DNA of 7,819 bases from Nitrososphaeraceae archaeon (GTDB lineage Archaea; Thermoproteota; Nitrososphaeria; Nitrososphaerales; Nitrososphaeraceae). The notes below the pieces were generated by a model that was not told the DNA's origin, made no database searches, and saw only the letters and a list, made by a program, of their open reading frames with translations. Each line of letters opens with the position of its first letter. The stretch's first letter is position 1. Shown in pieces: positions 5,080 through 7,819 of this stretch. The DNA lies in the NCBI GenBank assembly GCA_030038695.1, contig JASHSN010000581.1, positions 1-7,819 on the forward strand. Reading direction: 5' to 3'. The position numbers and the translations under genes were made by a program.

Positions 5080-5105
5080 CCAGCAACTGGTTCGCTGGTA
5101 AAGGT
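5080..5105 (+). promoter_or_regulatory. Leader hairpin and Shine-Dalgarno of the NAD kinase gene
   Basis: CCAGC (5080-5084) pairs with GCTGG (5094-5098), and the Shine-Dalgarno-like AAGGT (5101-5105) follows, eight bases before the TTG start at 5114. The hairpin leaves the ribosome site free. It may define the leader or affect initiation; no known riboswitch class is recognised. Confidence 0.35.
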
Positions 5106-5113
5106 ATAGTATT

Positions 5114-5987
5114 TTGAAGTTCGGAATATATGTTCATTCAAAAAGACCAAAGATTTCTCTCAATGAAATTTTGAAAGTAGTTGAATCTGCTGGCCTTTCC
5201 TATTCAAACAGGGATCCAGACATGGCAATAGTGGGTTGGAGGGGATGGCACTTTTGGGTATTACGGAAAAAAACTTCTGATTCCCATGCTGTTTGTAGGG
5301 GTAAATGATAATGATATATTAGGTAGTAAAGCTACACTTGCAGAACTTTTATTTGAAGATCTTCATAAAGCACTTTCCCAGATCACTAACGGTAATTACA
5401 GGTTAGAGAAAAGAACGATGTTTTGTGTTTGTATCAAACATAAAAATAATGATAACCAAAATAGTATCGAACGAGGGACAGATATTTTGACTGATATGTA
5501 TATTGAACGTGGCGTTTTCTCACGGTGTATAAGGTATGCCTTGTCAGTTACCATACATAAAGCAAATTCTGGATACCTCACACTGAAAAAATTTGTAGAA
5601 TATGCCATAGGAAACGGTGTAATTGTTAGCACGTCATTTGGAGCACATGGATATTATTCTTATCTAGATAGAATAACAGTAGGAAAACGCCATAATAAAA
5701 GTAATAATGGCGCTCAATTTTCTGACAACAAATTGGGTATCTGCCACATCATACCTACATTTTTAGTCCTAAAACTGAATTTAGGAAGGACAGTGGTTAG
5801 AGGTAGCTACATTCGTTATACCGTTCCAAACCAATCGATAATAAAAATTAGTCTTACCAGGAATGATGATGTACGTCTATACGGAACTACCGAAAATTCT
5901 AGAGGAAAAGCGATTACGAGTGATGACGAGATATTGATTAGATCTTCTAGGCGTACTGCAAAAATTATTCGTATTGGATTTCCATAA
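5114..5987 (+). pseudogene. nadK: NAD kinase, split by a one-base shift before the GGDGT motif
   Basis: NAD kinase makes NADP from NAD and ATP or polyphosphate in the cytoplasm. The frame from TTG 5114 gives 40 residues starting MKFGIYVHSKRPK and ending DPDMAIV, then shifts to nonsense and stops at 5308. One base over, from 5235, the sequence reads VGGDGTFGYYGKK and continues without interruption to TAA 5985-5987. Removing one G from GGG at 5233-5235 gives a 290-residue protein, a normal length. It has the catalytic GGDGT (residues 42-46), the LTDMYIERG segment (125-133), the glycine-rich GVIVSTSFGAHGYYSYLDRI (168-187, differing from the canonical TPxGSTAY by P-to-S and ST-to-AH), and the C-terminal DDEILIRS. 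The start is TTG: an in-frame stop at 5099 leaves no ATG. It may be a pseudogene, an indel error, or a recoded gene. Confidence 0.85.
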
Positions 5988-6041
5988 AACTACCAGATAA
6001 AAAGTAGAAATCAGAACTGTCATGTACAAGACCGTAGACCT

Positions 6042-6064
6042 ATCAGCATTAAGCCAAAGCTGAT
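6042..6064 (+). terminator. Stem-loop downstream of NAD kinase
   Basis: ATCAGC (6042-6047) pairs with GCTGAT (6059-6064) around an 11-base loop, 55 bases after the NAD kinase stop. No T run follows, so a terminator role is only possible. The rest of 5988-6205 holds no supported gene; a minus-strand frame at 6049-6267 lacks domain texture and crosses the promoter of the next gene. Confidence 0.25.
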
Positions 6065-6205
6065 GCAGGGTTAATGATTAAGCTATTGCTCTTTGCCTTC
6101 CTTTCCAAAAGCACAGTACAGAAGCACTGACCATATGTTTTGAAAATTAGGATCGCCACATGAAATGTACATTTGATGTATTGTTGTATTCGGTACTTGA
6201 TTGTA

Positions 6206-6214
6206 TTTATATAA
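6206..6214 (+). promoter_or_regulatory. Near-consensus TATA box of the small membrane gene
   Basis: TTTATATAA matches the archaeal box A consensus and sits 24-32 bases before the ATG at 6238. It is the clearest promoter element in the window and implies a leaderless or nearly leaderless mRNA. Confidence 0.6.
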
Positions 6215-6237
6215 TATTTCGCGTAGTGTAAATCGTA

Positions 6238-6340
6238 ATGACTAGTACTTCTCCTTTCATTAAACACTGCTGCTATCTCTAGTAATACGGCAGTAGCGTT
6301 TGTATTCGTTGCAGTACTAGCATTACTTATGTGCTTGTAA
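6238..6340 (+). pseudogene. Small single-span membrane protein broken at AAA
   Basis: The ATG at 6238 reads MTSTSPFI then shifts into nonsense and stops at TAG 6280-6282. Removing one A from AAA at 6262-6264 joins it to NTAAISSNTAVAFVFVAVLA then LLMCL, ending at TAA 6338-6340: 33 residues with one transmembrane helix. The consensus TATA box at the ideal distance makes this start credible. Very short membrane proteins of this style are frequent in thaumarchaeal genomes, with unknown function. The one-base surplus in a homopolymer repeats the pattern seen in NAD kinase and the other small ORFs. It could be a pseudogene, a sequence error, or a slippage-dependent gene. Confidence 0.5.
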
Positions 6341-6369
6341 ATTGGGCTGCTTTGCGGGTCCAGTTTATA

Positions 6370-6414
6370 GTGTTAGATAATAGTAGATTGAACGGAGAAC
6401 GGTGTTAGATAATA
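6370..6414. repeat. 13-base direct repeat pair
   Basis: GTGTTAGATAATA occurs exactly at 6370-6382 and 6402-6414, 32 bases apart start to start (about three helical turns). It lies in noncoding DNA between the small membrane gene and the minus-strand membrane protein. A binding-site pair or a leftover of duplication are both possible. Confidence 0.5.
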
Positions 6415-6660
6415 TTGTCGCTACTAGAGCTCCGAGCAGTAGTAGACTGCGACAGTATCTTGATCAGTCCATTGATCCTAATTTGAGAGCTTAAAACTTG
6501 TGTCTGTATATAGGGATCGTTTTCTTACCACTAATAATACACTGTCATATATCTTATATATTCTGGATTGACGAGGATGACATGCAATTCGATTGAGATA
6601 TGAGAGATCTGGATAGATTCATACATATGGAATGGCATGAAGTCGTAGCCAAATATTTAT
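6415..6660. other. Intergenic spacer
   Basis: No supported gene. One compact hairpin, GCAGT/ACTGC (6436-6440/6446-6450), is visible. A short plus-strand frame starting at ATG 6602 (MRDLDRFIHMEWHEVVAKYL) runs into the 3' end of the opposite gene; it has no promoter or ribosome site and was not called. Confidence 0.35.
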
Positions 6661-7188
6661 TCAGGTCGTCTCATATTCCTTGAGTTTAGACCTACCTCTT
6701 CTCATCACGGCGAACATCAACATGATCACTGCTATCCACAGTACACTAAGTAGTATGTTTGTAATACTTGCATAGGCATACGGAGTAGCCTCCTCTAAAT
6801 TTGATTCAATTATCTTGATCGAACTGTGCAATTCCTCTAGCCCGGTACTGTATGCCGCACTATTGGGTTCCACTGATGATATTGAGTTGGCTCGTATTAA
6901 CATCTCCTTGAGATCATTTTGGATTAATCCGAAGTCGGTCATTGGGGTTGGAAAAATCCACACAGGATTTCCTTCATTAGGAAGAAGTAGTTTAACCGGC
7001 TTAAGATAATCGGCCACTATATCTGTTGTTTGGGCAGATTCAGCCCTAGATAAATAGCCCTTTGCCTTGTCCAATGGATAAATTGCATTTTGATAACCAA
7101 AATAAACCAACGCCCCCCCAAGACATAGAAACCCCATTATTCCTATTACCCACAACCTACCATATTTAGTACCTATATCACGTGGCAT
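6661..7188 (-). CDS. Two-span membrane protein with large external domain (hypothetical)
   Basis: Intact 175-residue protein with ATG start. A basic N-terminus (MPRDIGTKYGR) precedes a transmembrane helix at about 12-32, then a loop of about 108 residues, a second helix at about 142-162, and a basic tail (RRGRSKLKEY). The positive-inside rule puts both ends in the cytoplasm and the loop outside. The loop contains a heptad-like Ala/Leu-rich stretch (about 36-70), the motif LPNEGNPVWIFPTPMTDF (about 69-86), and a second helical stretch (about 87-140), suggesting an antiparallel coiled coil. This resembles signalling or stator-type membrane architectures, but I recognise no family. A TATA-like box at 7237-7245 would give a leader of about 27 bases. 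It is monocistronic. Confidence 0.8.
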   Translation of the reverse strand: MPRDIGTKYGRLWVIGIMGFLCLGGALVYFGYQNAIYPLDKAKGYLSRAESAQTTDIVADYLKPVKLLLPNEGNPVWIFPTPMTDFGLIQNDLKEMLIRANSISSVEPNSAAYSTGLEELHSSIKIIESNLEEATPYAYASITNILLSVLWIAVIMLMFAVMRRGRSKLKEYETT

Positions 7189-7236
7189 ATTTGTATTGTC
7201 AGACGCCGTGCTAGCAATACTTTTGCGCGGCTAGTT

Positions 7237-7245
7237 GTATTTATA
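7237..7245 (-). promoter_or_regulatory. TATA box of the two-span membrane protein gene
   Basis: The minus strand reads TATAAATAC, a good box A. Transcription would begin about 25 bases downstream, near 7215, giving a leader of roughly 27 bases before the ATG at 7188. Confidence 0.45.
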
Positions 7246-7275
7246 CTATCACGCTTGCGCGATGAAAAGTTGTGA

Positions 7276-7819
7276 GTACCGCTCTACACAAGCTATGAAG
7301 CTCCACTATTGGGTATCACCATTAAGACGCTGTTACGCACTTTGTTAACCGTATAGAAGCGAATTCCCGGTACTGCTGCAGGGAAAAATGAGCCTATAAT
7401 CATAGCACAAATCGATTATCTCAGCATAAAATCTAGAATTTGAAAAATGGTTCATTGTAGGAGGCTACTGTTAAAAGTCTAATAGCGGTCTATGATCCTG
7501 AGTCTGGGGTTATATTCACTGGTCCTGTCCCTAGGGCGCATGGTGGTATATGTGCAATAGATGAGGTCGGTCATGTGTCTCCAGAAGACCAAGGATATCT
7601 TTTATCAGCGATGGAAGAAGGGGAGATAACTTGGGGTAGATGGGGTAGAAATGCCAAACTACAAGCTTCAGATACATTTGTTCTTGCAGCGAATCCTGTC
7701 GGCAACTCAGGGAAATTGAAGGATGCAGTAAAAATACATAACCATGAATATTCACTCATAGGCCAAGTCAGAGACCGTATCGACCTTTTTTTCATATTCA
7801 GAAAGAGTGATAACTTCAA
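7276..7819 (+). pseudogene. Decayed MCM-like AAA+ ATPase, continuing off the right edge
   Basis: MCM proteins are hexameric replicative helicases; mobile elements often carry relatives. From 7461 one open frame contains GPVPRAHGGICAIDEVGHVS (Walker B, the DE pair), then EDQGYLLSAMEEGEIT, sensor 1 LAANPVG, and an arginine-finger-like IGQVRDRIDLFFIFR, reaching the window end. Upstream the homologous sequence persists but is broken: 7276-7440 reads LYTSYEAPLLGITIKTLLRT, a TAG at 7354, then IPGTAAGKNEP (a degraded Walker A), ending in TGA at 7441. A middle piece (7442-7462) gives EKWFIVG in a second frame, and EATVKSLIAVYDPESG follows in a third. Each step is one extra base. The N-terminal domain is missing. 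Loss of function is very likely unless the errors are technical; the MCM assignment rests on the Walker B to arginine-finger block. Confidence 0.7.

Noticed and set aside
5396..5632. Minus-strand open frame within NAD kinase
   Set aside because: Antisense shadow of the conserved kinase frame.
6049..6267. Minus-strand open frame of 72 codons
   Set aside because: Tyr/Ile/Lys-rich random texture, and it covers the consensus TATA box of the opposite small gene.
6815..7009. Plus-strand open frame within the two-span membrane gene
   Set aside because: Antisense shadow; no initiation signals.
7531..7819. Two overlapping minus-strand open frames at the right end
   Set aside because: Both are antisense to the Walker B to arginine-finger block of the MCM-like frame, which is the meaningful reading.
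1..7819. tRNA genes and CRISPR arrays
   Set aside because: No cloverleaf with a T-loop GTTCGA-type motif, and no array of regularly spaced repeats; the only exact repeats are isolated pairs.

Overview
The window reads as archaeal DNA, most likely from an ammonia-oxidising thaumarchaeote (Nitrososphaeria). A low-GC, low-coding-density soil lineage of the Nitrosocosmicus type fits best; that placement is inference. Supporting signs are a monocistronic transcription factor B paralogue, AT-rich TATA-like boxes about 25-30 bases upstream of several start codons (leaderless or short-leader transcripts), small zinc-ribbon and single-span membrane proteins, and unusually gene-poor DNA. Only about half of the window is covered by convincing genes.

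Layout, left to right. Positions 1-45 (-) hold the first 15 codons of an IS110-family transposase that continues off the left edge. The DNA upstream of it, about 46-245, holds two tandem stem / internal-loop / stem-hairpin structures, a possible bridge RNA. A small broken ORF follows (379-520, +). Next come a DedA/VTT-type membrane protein (648-1148, -), a DUF3467-like protein (1440-1778, -), a structured GC-richer spacer, and a decayed gene of unknown function (2140-2487, -). A small broken ORF with promoter and Shine-Dalgarno (2610-2730, +) and a zinc-ribbon protein (2793-3005, -) precede the central intact gene, TFB (3383-4390, +). After TFB are a small membrane ORF (4454-4612, +), an AT-rich spacer with repeats, and another broken small ORF (4889-4979, +). 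NAD kinase follows (5114-5987, +), split by one extra base just before its GGDGT motif. Then come a small single-span membrane protein with a near-ideal TATA box but one extra base (6238-6340, +), a two-span membrane protein (6661-7188, -), and a decayed MCM-like AAA+ ATPase running off the right edge (7276-7819, +).

The genes do not form an operon or pathway: they are mostly monocistronic, on alternating strands and far apart. The main theme is decay or apparent decay. Several plus-strand reading frames (NAD kinase, four small ORFs, two steps in the MCM-like gene) would each be restored by removing a single base, usually from a short homopolymer, while five larger genes are fully intact. This could be pseudogene erosion near an insertion sequence, sequencing or assembly error, or slippage or recoding. 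The sequence alone cannot decide, but it makes the pattern testable.
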